From Aeromicrobium massiliense JC14 (GTDB lineage: Bacteria; Actinomycetota; Actinomycetes; Propionibacteriales; Nocardioidaceae): DNA of 64,000 nucleotides. The notes under the pieces are model-generated. The model did not search any database and had not been told where the DNA came from. It was given only the letters and a program-made list of their open reading frames with translations. Where the stretch lies: the NCBI RefSeq assembly GCF_000312105.1, contig NZ_HE978638.1:426386-490385 (forward strand), in the 5' to 3' direction. How positions within the stretch are numbered: position 1 is the first letter of the stretch; each line of letters begins with the position of its first letter. The position numbers were made by a program, and so were the translations under genes. Shown here one piece after another: positions 1-8,647 of this stretch.

Positions 1-1230
1 GCGTCGCGCGACCTCGAGCCGCCCATGCTCGCCGACGCCTGGCCTCCGTGGCTCGACCCGGTCGTGACGATGACCCGGACGCTCACGGCCATGCCGATGG
101 TCGGCGGCAACGACGCCCGTCTGGAGGCCGACTACGAGGGCTCGATCGCCGCCATGGCCGCCGAGATCGACGCCGCCGGCTCCTACGTCCACGCCGAGTT
201 CTACATCCTGTCGCTGGACGCCACGACGGCGCCGTTCTTCGACGCGCTCGAGAAGGCGGCGGGGCGCGGCGTGGTCGTCCGGGTCCTGCTCGACCACTGG
301 GCGTCCTCGCACTGCGCGGGCTACGACGAGACGCTCGAGCGGCTGACCTCCCTGGGTGCCGAGTGGCAGGTGATGCTGCCGGTGCAGCCGCTCAAGGGCC
401 GCTACCAGCGGCTCGACCTCCGCAACCACCGCAAGCTCCTCGTCGTGGACGGCGAGGTCGCGTTCGTGGGCTCGCAGAACGTCATCGACCGCAGCTACAA
501 CAAGAAGAAGAACCTCAAGCGCGGCCTGAAGTGGCAGGAGCTGATGTGCCGCCTGGAGGGTCCCGCGGCCACCGCGCTGGACCTGGTCTTCACCACCGAC
601 TGGCTCACCGAGTCCGGCGGCGAGCTCGCTTCCGCGCCGGACGACCTGCAGGTCGGGCCGCCGGTGGCTGCGCGCGGCCAGGTCGACTGCCAGGCGGTCC
701 CGAGCGGGCCGGCCTTCGACGTCGAGAACAACCTGCACCTGTTCCTGAGCCTGGTCTACGGCGCCCGCGAGCGGCTCGTGATCACCAGCCCGTACTTCGT
801 CCCGGACGACTCGATGATCCGCGCGCTCACCGCGGCGTCGGCCCGGGGCGTGGACGTGGAGCTGTTCGTGTCCGAGATCGGCGACCAGGCGCTGGTCTGG
901 CACGCGCAGCGCTCGTACTACGGCACGCTGCTGCGCGCCGGCGTGCGGATCCGCTGCTACCCGGCGCCGTTCATCCTGCACGCCAAGCACCTCAGCGTCG
1001 ACGAGGACGTGGCCCTGATCGGGTCCAGCAACATGGACATGCGCTCGTTCGCGCTCAACAGCGAGATCTCCGTGCTGCTGCGCTCGCGGTCGGTGGTGCG
1101 CCAGATGCGTGAGGTCGAGGACGACTACCGACGCCTGAGCGTCGAGCTGACCCGCGAGCAGTGGGAGCGCGAGCCGTTGCGGCGCACCACCCTCGACGGG
1201 CTCGCGCGGCTGACCTCGGCGCTGCAGTAG
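1..1230 (+). CDS. Phospholipase D / cardiolipin synthase family protein, 5' end cut off
   Basis: The reading frame is open to the first base, so the true start lies outside the window; 409 codons are visible. Two HKD motifs (HxKxxxxD) are seen, with the histidines at visible residues 143 and 327, each followed by a G-S-x-N loop, as in the twin-HKD cardiolipin synthases. Family knowledge: these membrane enzymes join phosphatidyl groups to make cardiolipin. Full-length members have about 480-500 residues and start with one or two membrane helices; that part would be the missing piece. The gene points away from the DUF6325/SHOCT pair that follows. Another phospholipase D-type phosphatidyltransferase is possible, but the spacing of the two motifs suits cardiolipin synthase well. 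Confidence 0.88.
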   Translation, partial: ASRDLEPPMLADAWPPWLDPVVTMTRTLTAMPMVGGNDARLEADYEGSIAAMAAEIDAAGSYVHAEFYILSLDATTAPFFDALEKAAGRGVVVRVLLDHWASSHCAGYDETLERLTSLGAEWQVMLPVQPLKGRYQRLDLRNHRKLLVVDGEVAFVGSQNVIDRSYNKKKNLKRGLKWQELMCRLEGPAATALDLVFTTDWLTESGGELASAPDDLQVGPPVAARGQVDCQAVPSGPAFDVENNLHLFLSLVYGARERLVITSPYFVPDDSMIRALTAASARGVDVELFVSEIGDQALVWHAQRSYYGTLLRAGVRIRCYPAPFILHAKHLSVDEDVALIGSSNMDMRSFALNSEISVLLRSRSVVRQMREVEDDYRRLSVELTREQWEREPLRRTTLDGLARLTSALQ

Positions 1231-1353
1231 CCGGACTGCCGGGTCGCGCTCGGGGTCGACGCCGACCTCGTCCACGATCGGTTCGGGACGGTCGACGACG
1301 CCGACCCGTCACGGGCCGGCGCCGTCGGTTCCTCGGACGACCGTGGGGCGAGG

Positions 1354-1638
1354 TCAGGAGGACAGCAGCCGCGCCTTCTGCGCGGCGAACTCGGCCTCGG
1401 TGAGCACGCCTTGGTCCTTCAGGGCGGCGAGCCGGGTCAGCTGCTCGATCATGTCGCCGGAGTCGGCGGCCGGGGGCGATGGGGCCGGGGGCGGAGGCTG
1501 GTAGGCCTGCTGGTCCGGGTACGGCTGCTCCTGCTGGGCCCAGCGTCCGGCCTGGCGCCGCGACACCCGGTTGGAGACGGCGGTGGCGGTGCCGGCCACG
1601 ACGGCCGTCCGTGCCACCCCGCGAAGTAGTCCTGGCAT
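1354..1638 (-). CDS. Small SHOCT-domain protein
   Basis: 94 residues. The start ATG at 1638 is preceded by a GGAGAGGA ribosome site. The N-terminus has a short hydrophobic stretch (ARTAVVAGTATAVSN), followed by a Q/P-rich linker and a C-terminal SHOCT domain (residues about 63-94, ending in the usual L-G-V-L-T-E-x-E-F-x-x-x-K-x-x-L-L pattern). SHOCT domains are short oligomerisation modules; no enzyme activity is expected. It lies 26 bases downstream of the DUF6325 gene and is probably in its operon. A paralogue with the same architecture is encoded at 8353-8634. Function unknown. Confidence 0.85.
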   Translation of the reverse strand: MPGLLRGVARTAVVAGTATAVSNRVSRRQAGRWAQQEQPYPDQQAYQPPPPAPSPPAADSGDMIEQLTRLAALKDQGVLTEAEFAAQKARLLSS

Positions 1639-1664
1639 GACGTGGTCCTCTCCCTGGTGGTCGG

Positions 1665-2138
1665 TCAGCTCGCCGTGGCGGAGTCGCTGGCGGTGCTCGT
1701 GGGCTCGGTCGCCTCGACGGCCGAGAAGAGCTCGTCGGCGGGGATGCGGCCGCTGGCCACGAGCCGGGCCTGGCTCCCGTGCAGGGCGGCGACGAACGGC
1801 GCGGCCCAGACGTTCTCGTACAGCAGGATCGCGGCGGCGCTGTCCGGCTCCAGGACGGCGCCGGCGCTGGCGCGGTCGTCCTCGTCCAGCAGCCCGGTGG
1901 CCACGCCGGCGAACACCGACAGGTCGAGCTCGCCGTCCCCGTCGAAGTCGCCGATCTCCATGCCCGTGACGGTGCCGTCGGCGTCCTTGCTCACGAAGGT
2001 CAGGTCGAGGATCCGGATGATCCCCTGGTCGGCCAGGTCGACGAGGATCGCCAGCCCCTCGCCGGTCATGTGGTTGCCGGGGAACTCGACGACCAGGTAG
2101 TCGACCGGTCCCATCGGCGTCTCGTCGTTCTCGGGCAT
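1665..2138 (-). CDS. DUF6325 family protein
   Basis: 157 residues starting at ATG 2138. The N-terminus carries the family hallmark MGPVDYLVVEFPGN, followed by a ferredoxin-like alternation of strands and helices with an acidic D-G-D-G-E-L segment near residue 67. Members are small soluble actinobacterial proteins of unknown function, resembling the DUF1269 proteins that also occur in this island and often encoded beside SHOCT proteins, as here. A palindromic box (2227-2243) with a TACCGT -10 (2198-2203) lies upstream. First gene of a two-gene operon with the SHOCT gene. Confidence 0.85.
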   Translation of the reverse strand: MPENDETPMGPVDYLVVEFPGNHMTGEGLAILVDLADQGIIRILDLTFVSKDADGTVTGMEIGDFDGDGELDLSVFAGVATGLLDEDDRASAGAVLEPDSAAAILLYENVWAAPFVAALHGSQARLVASGRIPADELFSAVEATEPTSTASDSATAS

Positions 2139-2226
2139 CAGCGCGCCTCCTCGATCGGCCTGGCGGCGGGCCGGTCGGCCGTCGTCCAGGCCTCTCGACG
2201 GTAGGTCCGGGCGGACGCCGCACGGC

Positions 2227-2243
2227 TCACCCGCAAAGGATGA
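2227..2243. promoter_or_regulatory. TCACCCG-n3-CGGGTGA box 1, upstream of DUF6325
   Basis: TCACCCG CAA AGGATGA, 12 of 14 arm positions match the island consensus. On the minus strand a TACCGT -10 (2198-2203) lies 23 bases downstream. Confidence 0.6.
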
Positions 2244-2298
2244 TCGGACCCACGCAGGTGCGCCGGAAGGGCCCGTCGTGCCGGACGCGTGCGGGCGG

Positions 2299-3981
2299 CT
2301 ACTCCGGGCGCGCGGCGCGAGCGGCGCGCGTCCGGTGCCGCGCCAGCAGCAGAGCACCCGTGCCGGCGACGACGAGGGCGAGCCCCAGGACGCCGGCCGT
2401 GGGAGCCCAGCGCGACATGCCGGTGTCGGCCAGGGTGGACACCGGCGCGGCGGGGGCGGCCGGCGGGAACGGGTCGGTCGGGGGCGCCGGAGCGGCGGAC
2501 GTGGGAGCCGGCGTGGGCGGCGTGGGCGGCGTGGGCGGCTCCACCACACGGATCGAGGCGTCCACGGGCGGCGCCGTCACCGCGCCGTCCTCGGCCGTCG
2601 CGGTCGCCACGTTGACGACGCGGCCGCGCCGGTCGACGTCGCTGGCGCGCACGCGGTAACGGCCACGGCACTCGGTCTCGCGGCCGGCCGCGTCGCTCCG
2701 GGGCGCTAGCCGGGTGCTGCGGCAGGCGACGGCCGGGATCCGGTCGTCGAGCACCCGCAGGTCGTCGACGGCGGCCAGCCCGGTGTTGGTGACGGTGTAC
2801 CCGAAGTCGACCACGTCCCCGACCTGGAACGGCCCGTCGTCCAGCACACGCTTGCGGATCCGTAGAAGCGGCGCGGGGTCGACCGACTCCAGCACGACGT
2901 TGCGGACCAGGTGGACGTCCGTGAACGCCCCCGTGGAGGCCGAGAACCCGAACTTGTAGCTGTCGGGGACGGGGTCGGGCGCGGGCAGGTCGAGCACCTG
3001 CTCCGGCGCGCCACCACCGCGGGAGAGCGAGACGGTGACGCGCGGCGACGGCGCGGGGGAGACTGTGACGGTCACGGTGCGGCGCACCGCGTGCAGCGCC
3101 GCCTCGGCCGGCTCGGCCCCGGGCGGGAGCGCGACCAGGTCGCTGCGCAGCGAGAACGGCAGGGTCGAGGGCCACGGGCCCGCGGTGCTGTCGAGGTTGG
3201 CCGCCGTCGAGGTGAGGAAGCAGTACCCCTCCGTCCCGTCACCGGGGCCGCGGACCGTCACCTTGTCGGGCTCGGGCCGGCGGAAGCCTGCCCCGGCCGG
3301 GGAGCGCTGGTCCGCGGGGCAGCCGTTGCTGCGCCGCTCCCAGTCGCCGAAGAAGTTCCCCAGCGCGTCCAGCCCGATGCCCAGGTAGCCGTCGTTCACG
3401 CCGGGCAGGAAGTCGCGCGCCGGGTCGTCGTCGGGGAGCTTCTGTGCGTACCCCAGGCTGCCGCCGAAGGCACCGGGCGCGTCGAGCGTCGCCTCTCCGT
3501 CGGTGAGGAAGAACGCGATGCCGTCCGCAGGCGCCTGCGTCGGCCCCGTGGGCGTCGTCGTGCCGTACTGCCACTGCTCGAAGGTGACGGTGAGCCCCTG
3601 CGTCGCCGGGATGGGCACGTCGAACAGCACCGCGCCAGCCTGGTCGTTGGACGCGTCGGTCAGCTGCAGGAAGCCGTGCGGCGCGGCGTCCGTCGGGGGA
3701 ACCGGTCCGGTCCGGGCGGTCGGACAACCGGCCAGCGGATGGTCCCCGCTGCCGGGCGCGCCGGCCGCGGCTCCGGTCAGGCAGGCCGATCCGTAGGCGA
3801 CGAACCCGGGCACCACGGTCGCGCCGCTGAACGTCTCGTCCAGGTAGGGAGCGCCGTCGGCGGCGGCCGGCGCGGCGGTGGCGAGGCCGGCGACGGCGGC
3901 GACCACGCCCACGACGGCCAGCCGGACGCCGGCGGCCGACGTCCCGCGGGGGCGGCTCGTCGTGCGTCGCCGCTCGGACAT
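2299..3981 (-). CDS. Secreted, sortase-anchored lectin-like surface protein
   Basis: 560 residues from ATG 3981, chosen over an ATG 14 codons upstream because GAGGAAGG sits at the right distance. Residues 1-41 form a signal peptide ending in A-P-A-A-A. Residues about 45-310 look like a legume/L-type lectin fold (F-x-Q-W-x-Y, D-G-I-A-F-F-L-T-D-G, G-G-S-L-G-Y). A DUF11-like repeat domain follows (V-D-F-G-Y-T-V-T-N-T-G, about 355-460), then a Pro/Thr-rich stalk. The C-terminus carries an LADTG sorting signal at 517, a membrane helix and an Arg-rich tail, as used by class E sortases of high-GC Gram-positives. Probably a carbohydrate-binding cell-wall protein; the ligand is unknown. An island box (4070-4086) lies 90 bases upstream, inside the end of the SulP gene. 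Confidence 0.8.
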   Translation of the reverse strand: MSERRRTTSRPRGTSAAGVRLAVVGVVAAVAGLATAAPAAADGAPYLDETFSGATVVPGFVAYGSACLTGAAAGAPGSGDHPLAGCPTARTGPVPPTDAAPHGFLQLTDASNDQAGAVLFDVPIPATQGLTVTFEQWQYGTTTPTGPTQAPADGIAFFLTDGEATLDAPGAFGGSLGYAQKLPDDDPARDFLPGVNDGYLGIGLDALGNFFGDWERRSNGCPADQRSPAGAGFRRPEPDKVTVRGPGDGTEGYCFLTSTAANLDSTAGPWPSTLPFSLRSDLVALPPGAEPAEAALHAVRRTVTVTVSPAPSPRVTVSLSRGGGAPEQVLDLPAPDPVPDSYKFGFSASTGAFTDVHLVRNVVLESVDPAPLLRIRKRVLDDGPFQVGDVVDFGYTVTNTGLAAVDDLRVLDDRIPAVACRSTRLAPRSDAAGRETECRGRYRVRASDVDRRGRVVNVATATAEDGAVTAPPVDASIRVVEPPTPPTPPTPAPTSAAPAPPTDPFPPAAPAAPVSTLADTGMSRWAPTAGVLGLALVVAGTGALLLARHRTRAARAARPE

Positions 3982-4043
3982 GCTGCACCTTCCTCGACGT
4001 GACGTCCGCCCGTGCAAGGGCACCGGCAGGCTCGGCGTCCGGA

Positions 4044-5834
4044 CTACGTGGCCTCGGGCCGTCGCCGCTTCACCCGTTTCGGGGGACCCGGCTCACCGTG
4101 GACTCGCGCCGTGCCCGGGGCGCCGTCGCCCAGCGCCTCGGCGAGCGCGGACGCGGTGGACTCGCCGAGCACCGGGGTGGCGGGCACGACGCGCACCCCG
4201 GGGTAGCGGGTGGTCAGGTCGTCGGCCACCCAGCGCCGCACGAGGTCCGGGTCGACGCCGGTCAGGTACAGCCGACCTCCGACGGCCTCGAGGGCGGACG
4301 CGTAGTCGCCGGCCACCTTCCAGAAGGTCGCGCCGAGCGTGGTGCGGCCGCGCAGGCGCACCAGCACGACCGGTCCTGGAACCGCGTCGCCACCCCGCCC
4401 GGACGGCTTCGGCAGGCGACGCTGCAGCGTCCGGGCGCCGGCGTAGAACAACGAGCCGTGGACGTCGAGCACCACCACGTCGCCAGGAGCCACGGCTTCA
4501 GGCAGGTCCACCTCGCGGACCCGGCCGTCGGCACCGCGGACGAGCCGCACGAGACGCAGGTCCAGGGCGTCCTGGTTGAGCTGCAGCACGAGCGAGGCGA
4601 GGACGCCGATGCCGACCGCCGTGGCGACCGGCAGCACGAGCACCGCCGCGAACGTCGCGAGCATCGCCACCGCCGGGATGCGGCCGGTGCGCAGCACGGT
4701 GAGCAGCTCGCGCGGCCGCACGGAGCCGATGCCGGCGAAGATCAGGACGGCGGCGAGCGTGGCCAAGGCGACCTGCCCGACCGCGTCGGCGAGGAGGACC
4801 AGGATCACGACCATCCACAGCCCCGACCAGATGCCGGCCCAGCGCGACCGAGCGCCCGCGGCCACGTTGAGGGCGGTCTGGCCCACCGAGCCGCCCACCG
4901 GCTGGCCGCCGACCAGCCCGGAGGCGAGGTTCCCGACGCCCTGGGCCACGAAGTCGCGGCGGGTCGAGGACGGCGACCCGTCCGGGTTGGGCACCGCCTC
5001 GGCCACGCCGGCGCCCTGGACGAGCACGAGCGCCGCCACCGAGAGCGCACCCCCGACGAGCTCGGGGCGCAGCAGCCCGAGGTCGGGGAGGGCCGGCGCC
5101 GGCAGGCCCTGGGGGATGCGCCCGGTGTCCGCGACGCTCGCGACCGAGTCGGCCCCGAGCAGCAGCACGGCCGCGGTCGGGACGACCAGCGCGACGAGGG
5201 AGCCGACGACCGCCAGCCGGGTCCGGGCCATGACCACGAGCAGCAGCAGCGCCCCACCGGTCGTGGCCGCGGTCGGCCAGTCGGTCTCGTCGAGGTGGGC
5301 CAGCAGGTGCGCCGCCTTCGTGATGGCGAGGTCGCCCGAGGGCGCGACGCCCGTGGCGTCGGGCAGCTGGCCGAGCACCATGTTGACCGCGACGCCGGTG
5401 AGGAACCCGAGCATGACCGAGTAGGACACGAACCGGATCACCCGGCTGAGCCGCAGCGCCGCGGCGAACAGCATCGCGGCGCCGGTCAGCACGGTCAGCA
5501 GGATCATCGCCTCGGACCGCTCGTCCGCCTCGTAGGAGGACAAGGCGGAGCCGGCGGCGAGCGCCGCCGCACTGGTCGTGGTCACCACCATCAGGCGGGT
5601 CGAGGAAGTGGCGCCCCCGGCGATCGGCCCGGCGAACGACGCGTACAGCCCGTGGGCCGGGTTGACCCCCGCCAGGACGCTGCTGGCCATGCCGTCCGGC
5701 ACGCTGGAGATGGCACCCGGGATCCCGGCCACCAGGTCGCGGCGCAGGTGCCGGCGCTCCGGCGCCACCGACCGGACGCCCCGGAGCACGCGCTCGCGGT
5801 AGAACCGGCTCAGCGCGGTCTCGGGCTCGTCCAC
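4044..5834 (-). CDS. SulP family anion transporter (copy 1)
   Basis: 596 residues from GTG 5834. The membrane domain begins with R-R-D-L-V-A-G-I-P-G-A-I-S-S-V-P-D-G-M-A and shows roughly 10-12 hydrophobic segments to about residue 420; a C-terminal STAS domain follows (V-V-V-L-D-V-H-G-S-L-F-Y-A-G). SulP proteins move sulfate, bicarbonate or related anions; the substrate cannot be read from sequence. The gene starts 34 bases after the sulfatase gene at 5869-8190, has no box of its own and is therefore probably co-transcribed with it. That pairing makes sulfate import or export a reasonable guess. One of three SulP genes in the island. Confidence 0.88.
   Translation of the reverse strand: MDEPETALSRFYRERVLRGVRSVAPERRHLRRDLVAGIPGAISSVPDGMASSVLAGVNPAHGLYASFAGPIAGGATSSTRLMVVTTTSAAALAAGSALSSYEADERSEAMILLTVLTGAAMLFAAALRLSRVIRFVSYSVMLGFLTGVAVNMVLGQLPDATGVAPSGDLAITKAAHLLAHLDETDWPTAATTGGALLLLVVMARTRLAVVGSLVALVVPTAAVLLLGADSVASVADTGRIPQGLPAPALPDLGLLRPELVGGALSVAALVLVQGAGVAEAVPNPDGSPSSTRRDFVAQGVGNLASGLVGGQPVGGSVGQTALNVAAGARSRWAGIWSGLWMVVILVLLADAVGQVALATLAAVLIFAGIGSVRPRELLTVLRTGRIPAVAMLATFAAVLVLPVATAVGIGVLASLVLQLNQDALDLRLVRLVRGADGRVREVDLPEAVAPGDVVVLDVHGSLFYAGARTLQRRLPKPSGRGGDAVPGPVVLVRLRGRTTLGATFWKVAGDYASALEAVGGRLYLTGVDPDLVRRWVADDLTTRYPGVRVVPATPVLGESTASALAEALGDGAPGTARVHGEPGPPKRVKRRRPEAT
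4070..4086. promoter_or_regulatory. TCACCCG-n3-CGGGTGA box 2, upstream of surface protein
   Basis: TCACCCG TTT CGGGGGA, 13 of 14 arm positions match. It lies inside the last codons of the SulP gene. A weak -10 (TAGTCC, 4041-4046, minus strand) is 23 bases away, toward the surface-protein gene. Confidence 0.55.
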
Positions 5835-5868
5835 GGGTCGGTCCCGTCGTGGCGGGTCGGGGCTCGGC

Positions 5869-8190
5869 TCACTCCCGGGCCATCGCCGCGGCCGCCTCGC
5901 GCTCCAGGTCCAGGTACGTCTCCTCGCTCAGGTCGATGCCGACGCCCGCGATCGTGCCGCCGGTGAACCGGAACGGGCTGGTGTACGTGCGGCTGACGTT
6001 GTCGCCGCTGTCGAAGCCGACGCACAACCCGTCACCGCACAGCGTGAACTTGCCGACCTGGGACCGCATCGGCCCCTCCGCCGCGACGTCCTCGTTGACG
6101 AACAGCCGGGTGGTGCCGACGGACTCGCCGTTCTCGCCCGTGCTCTCGCGGGTGAACTCCACGCCCAGCGTGTAGCTGCCCGCCCCGAGCACGTCCGAGA
6201 CGAACGTCTGCTCCGGTGGGATGCCGAGGAAGTTGTAGACGTAGTGCAGCCGGTGGTCGCGCACGAACAGGGCGTGCCCGCCGAAGCGGGAGCCGTGGGC
6301 GAAGATCACGCCCTCGGCGTCCGCCTCCAGCTCGACGTCGGTGACGATCTTGTACGAGCGCCCGCGGATGCTGGCTGCGACGCTCTCGGGCACGGGCGAC
6401 GTGTCGGGGTAGTACACGTAGCGCGTGCGCGGCGGCTCGGCCTGCGGACGCTCGATGGTGAGCTGCTCGCGCGCCGTCCGGTCGTCCAGCGGCAGGACGT
6501 TGTTCCGCTGCGCCTCCTCGAACCAGACGTCGATCAGCTCTTGCAGCTTCTCGGGGTGCTCGTCGGCCAGGTCGTGGGCCTCGGCCCGGTCCTCGTCGAC
6601 GTGATACAGCTGCCAGCGGTCCTGGTCGAAGTGGCCCTTGCCGCTGATCGGCGCGTGGACGGCGACCGCCTTCCACCCGTCCTGCCAGATCGCCCGGGTG
6701 CCGAGCATCGCGTAGTACTGGCGCTCCTTGGCGGTCGGGACGTCGGCGGCGTCGAAGCTGTACCGCATCGACACGCCGTCGAGCGGGCGCTGCTCGACCC
6801 CGCGGTAGACCGTCGGCATCTCGAGCCCGACGACGTCCAGGATCGTGGCCACCACGTCGGTCGCGTGGTGGTACTGGTGGCGGATCTCGCCGCGTGCGCT
6901 CATCCCGGCCGGCCAGTGGACGACCATCGGGTCGCACGTGCCGCCCGAGTACTGGGCGTACCGCTTGAACATCTGGAACGGCGCGCTGAACGCGGTCGCC
7001 CATCCGGTCGGGTAGTGGTTGTAGGCGTCCGGTCCGCCGAGCGTGTCCAGGTGCGTGAGGTTCTCGTCGAGGTCGTCGGGGTAGCCGTTGAAGAACTTGT
7101 TCTCGTTGACCGACCCGTGCGGGGAGCCCTCGCCGGACGCGCCGTTGTCGGCGCAGTAGAGCACCAGCGTGTTGTCGAGCTGCCCGGTCTGGTCCAGGTA
7201 GTCGATGATGCGTCCGACCTGGGCGTCGGTGTACTCGGAGAGGGCGGCGAAGACCTCGGCCATGCGGGAGAAGAGCCGCTGCTCGTCCTGGCTGAGGCTG
7301 TCCCACGGCGGCACGTGGTCGGCGGGGACGGCGACCTCCTCGGGCAGCGGGTTGGTCGGGGTCAGGACGGTGCCATCGGGCAGGACGCCCTTCTGCACCA
7401 TCCGGGCGAGCACCCACTCGCGGTAGGCGTCGTAGCCGTCGTCGAACATCCCGCGGTACTTGTCGATGTACTCCTGGGGCGCGTGGTGCGGGGCGTGGTT
7501 GGCGCCGGGGCAGAACCACAGGTACCAGGGCTTGGAGGGGTTGGACGAGCGCTGGTCGCGCAGCATCCGCAGGGCCTGGTCGGCCAGGTCCTTGGACAGG
7601 TGGTAGCCGTCCTCGGGGGCGTAGGGCTGCTCGATGAAGTGGTTGTCCTCGACGAGGTCGGGGTACCACTGGTTGGTCTCGCCGCCGAGGAACCCGTAGA
7701 ACCGGTCGAAGCCCTTGGCCAGCGGCCACTCGCGCTTGCTGCCGCCGCTGGAGACATCCTCCTCGGGGACGTTGTGGTTCTTGCCGACCCAGAAGGTGCT
7801 GAACCCGTTGTCCTGCAGGACCTGCCCGATGGTCGCGCACTCGTCCGGCAGCCGGCCGGCGGCGCCGGGGAAGCCGTTGGTGCCCTCCATGATCACGGCG
7901 CACCGGTTGACGTGGTGGTTCCGTCCGGTGAGGAAGATCGACCGCGTCGGCGAGCACAGCGCGCTGGTGTGCCACTGGGTGTAGGTCAGGCCCTCGTCGG
8001 CGAGCCGCTGCATCGTCGGCATCTGGATGCGTCCGCCGTAGGGCGACCACGACGCCATGCCGGTGTCGTCGTACAGCACCACCAGGACGTTGGGGGTGCC
8101 CTTCGGGGCGCGCTTGAGCTCGTAGGGCGACCAGTCCGGGACGGAGTCGCGTACGTCGAGCTCGATCTTGCCGGAGAACTCGTCGGCCAT
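5869..8190 (-). CDS. Formylglycine-type arylsulfatase (copy A)
   Basis: 773 residues. ATG 8190 is chosen over an upstream in-frame start because AGGAGGAAG precedes it. The alkaline-phosphatase-like sulfatase domain shows metal-binding D-D at 41-42, the modification motif C-S-P-T-R with Cys79 (to become formylglycine), G-K-N-H-N-V, N-H-A-P-H-H, and a late C-A-D-N metal site. A C-terminal beta domain of about 200 residues brings it to the size of the large AtsD-type actinobacterial sulfatases. There is no signal peptide, so it should act in the cytosol on sulfate esters. It depends on a formylglycine-generating enzyme; the only one visible is at 23898-24908. It is followed by SulP copy 1 and shares box 3 with the divergent SHOCT gene. 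Confidence 0.92.
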   Translation of the reverse strand: MADEFSGKIELDVRDSVPDWSPYELKRAPKGTPNVLVVLYDDTGMASWSPYGGRIQMPTMQRLADEGLTYTQWHTSALCSPTRSIFLTGRNHHVNRCAVIMEGTNGFPGAAGRLPDECATIGQVLQDNGFSTFWVGKNHNVPEEDVSSGGSKREWPLAKGFDRFYGFLGGETNQWYPDLVEDNHFIEQPYAPEDGYHLSKDLADQALRMLRDQRSSNPSKPWYLWFCPGANHAPHHAPQEYIDKYRGMFDDGYDAYREWVLARMVQKGVLPDGTVLTPTNPLPEEVAVPADHVPPWDSLSQDEQRLFSRMAEVFAALSEYTDAQVGRIIDYLDQTGQLDNTLVLYCADNGASGEGSPHGSVNENKFFNGYPDDLDENLTHLDTLGGPDAYNHYPTGWATAFSAPFQMFKRYAQYSGGTCDPMVVHWPAGMSARGEIRHQYHHATDVVATILDVVGLEMPTVYRGVEQRPLDGVSMRYSFDAADVPTAKERQYYAMLGTRAIWQDGWKAVAVHAPISGKGHFDQDRWQLYHVDEDRAEAHDLADEHPEKLQELIDVWFEEAQRNNVLPLDDRTAREQLTIERPQAEPPRTRYVYYPDTSPVPESVAASIRGRSYKIVTDVELEADAEGVIFAHGSRFGGHALFVRDHRLHYVYNFLGIPPEQTFVSDVLGAGSYTLGVEFTRESTGENGESVGTTRLFVNEDVAAEGPMRSQVGKFTLCGDGLCVGFDSGDNVSRTYTSPFRFTGGTIAGVGIDLSEETYLDLEREAAAAMARE

Positions 8191-8268
8191 GGGTCTTCCT
8201 CCTGGTGGGTGCCGGTGCGGGCCGAACGCCCACGTCGCCACTGTCGGACGCCGGGACCGTCCGTGCCC

Positions 8269-8285
8269 TCACCCTCAACGGGGGA
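8269..8285. promoter_or_regulatory. TCACCCG-n3-CGGGTGA box 3, between sulfatase A and SHOCT gene
   Basis: TCACCCT CAA CGGGGGA, 12 of 14 arm positions match. It serves both sides: TAGCGT (8308-8313, plus) is 22 bases to the right and GACAGT (8240-8245, minus) is 23 bases to the left. Confidence 0.6.
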
Positions 8286-8352
8286 GTCAGCGGCGGACCC
8301 GGGTTCCTAGCGTCGGAGCCGTCCGTTCCCGAGCCCTCCGAGAGGACCACTC

Positions 8353-8634
8353 ATGCTCGTCCGTCGCTTCGGCCGCCCTGGTCTCCTGGGCACCATCGCC
8401 CGCACCGCCGTCGTCGCCGGCACGGCGTCGGTCACGGCCAACGCCGTCAATCGCCGCCAGCAGGCGCGGGCCCAGCAGCAGCAGGAGGCGGCCGCCTACG
8501 AGCGGCAGGCGCAGTCGTCGGGTGCGGCCGCGCCCAGCCTCGGCGACCAGCTCGAGCAGCTCGCCGCGCTGCACTCCGCCGGTGTCCTCACCGATGCCGA
8601 GCTCGCGTCCGCGAAGCGGCGCCTCCTCGGCTGA
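8353..8634 (+). CDS. Small SHOCT-domain protein (paralogue)
   Basis: 93 residues with a GAGAGGA ribosome site before ATG 8353. It copies the layout of the protein at 1354-1638: a short hydrophobic ARTAVVAGTA segment, a Q-rich linker (about 36-55), and a SHOCT domain (about 62-93, A-G-V-L-T-D-A-E-L). The promoter is clear: box 3, then 22 bases, then TAGCGT. It is convergent with the DUF1269 gene, only 13 bases away, with no room for a terminator hairpin. Function unknown. Confidence 0.85.
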   Translation: MLVRRFGRPGLLGTIARTAVVAGTASVTANAVNRRQQARAQQQQEAAAYERQAQSSGAAAPSLGDQLEQLAALHSAGVLTDAELASAKRRLLG

Positions 8635-8647
8635 GCGGGGTCGCCGG

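Noticed and set aside
3999-5966. Long plus-strand open frame of 655 codons
   Set aside because: It is the antisense shadow of SulP copy 1; the product is Arg/Gly/His-rich with no domain, typical of high-GC antisense frames.
6244-8310. 688-codon plus-strand frame opposite sulfatase A
   Set aside because: Antisense shadow; composition is Val/Gly/Arg/His-rich and the minus-strand frame has complete sulfatase motifs.
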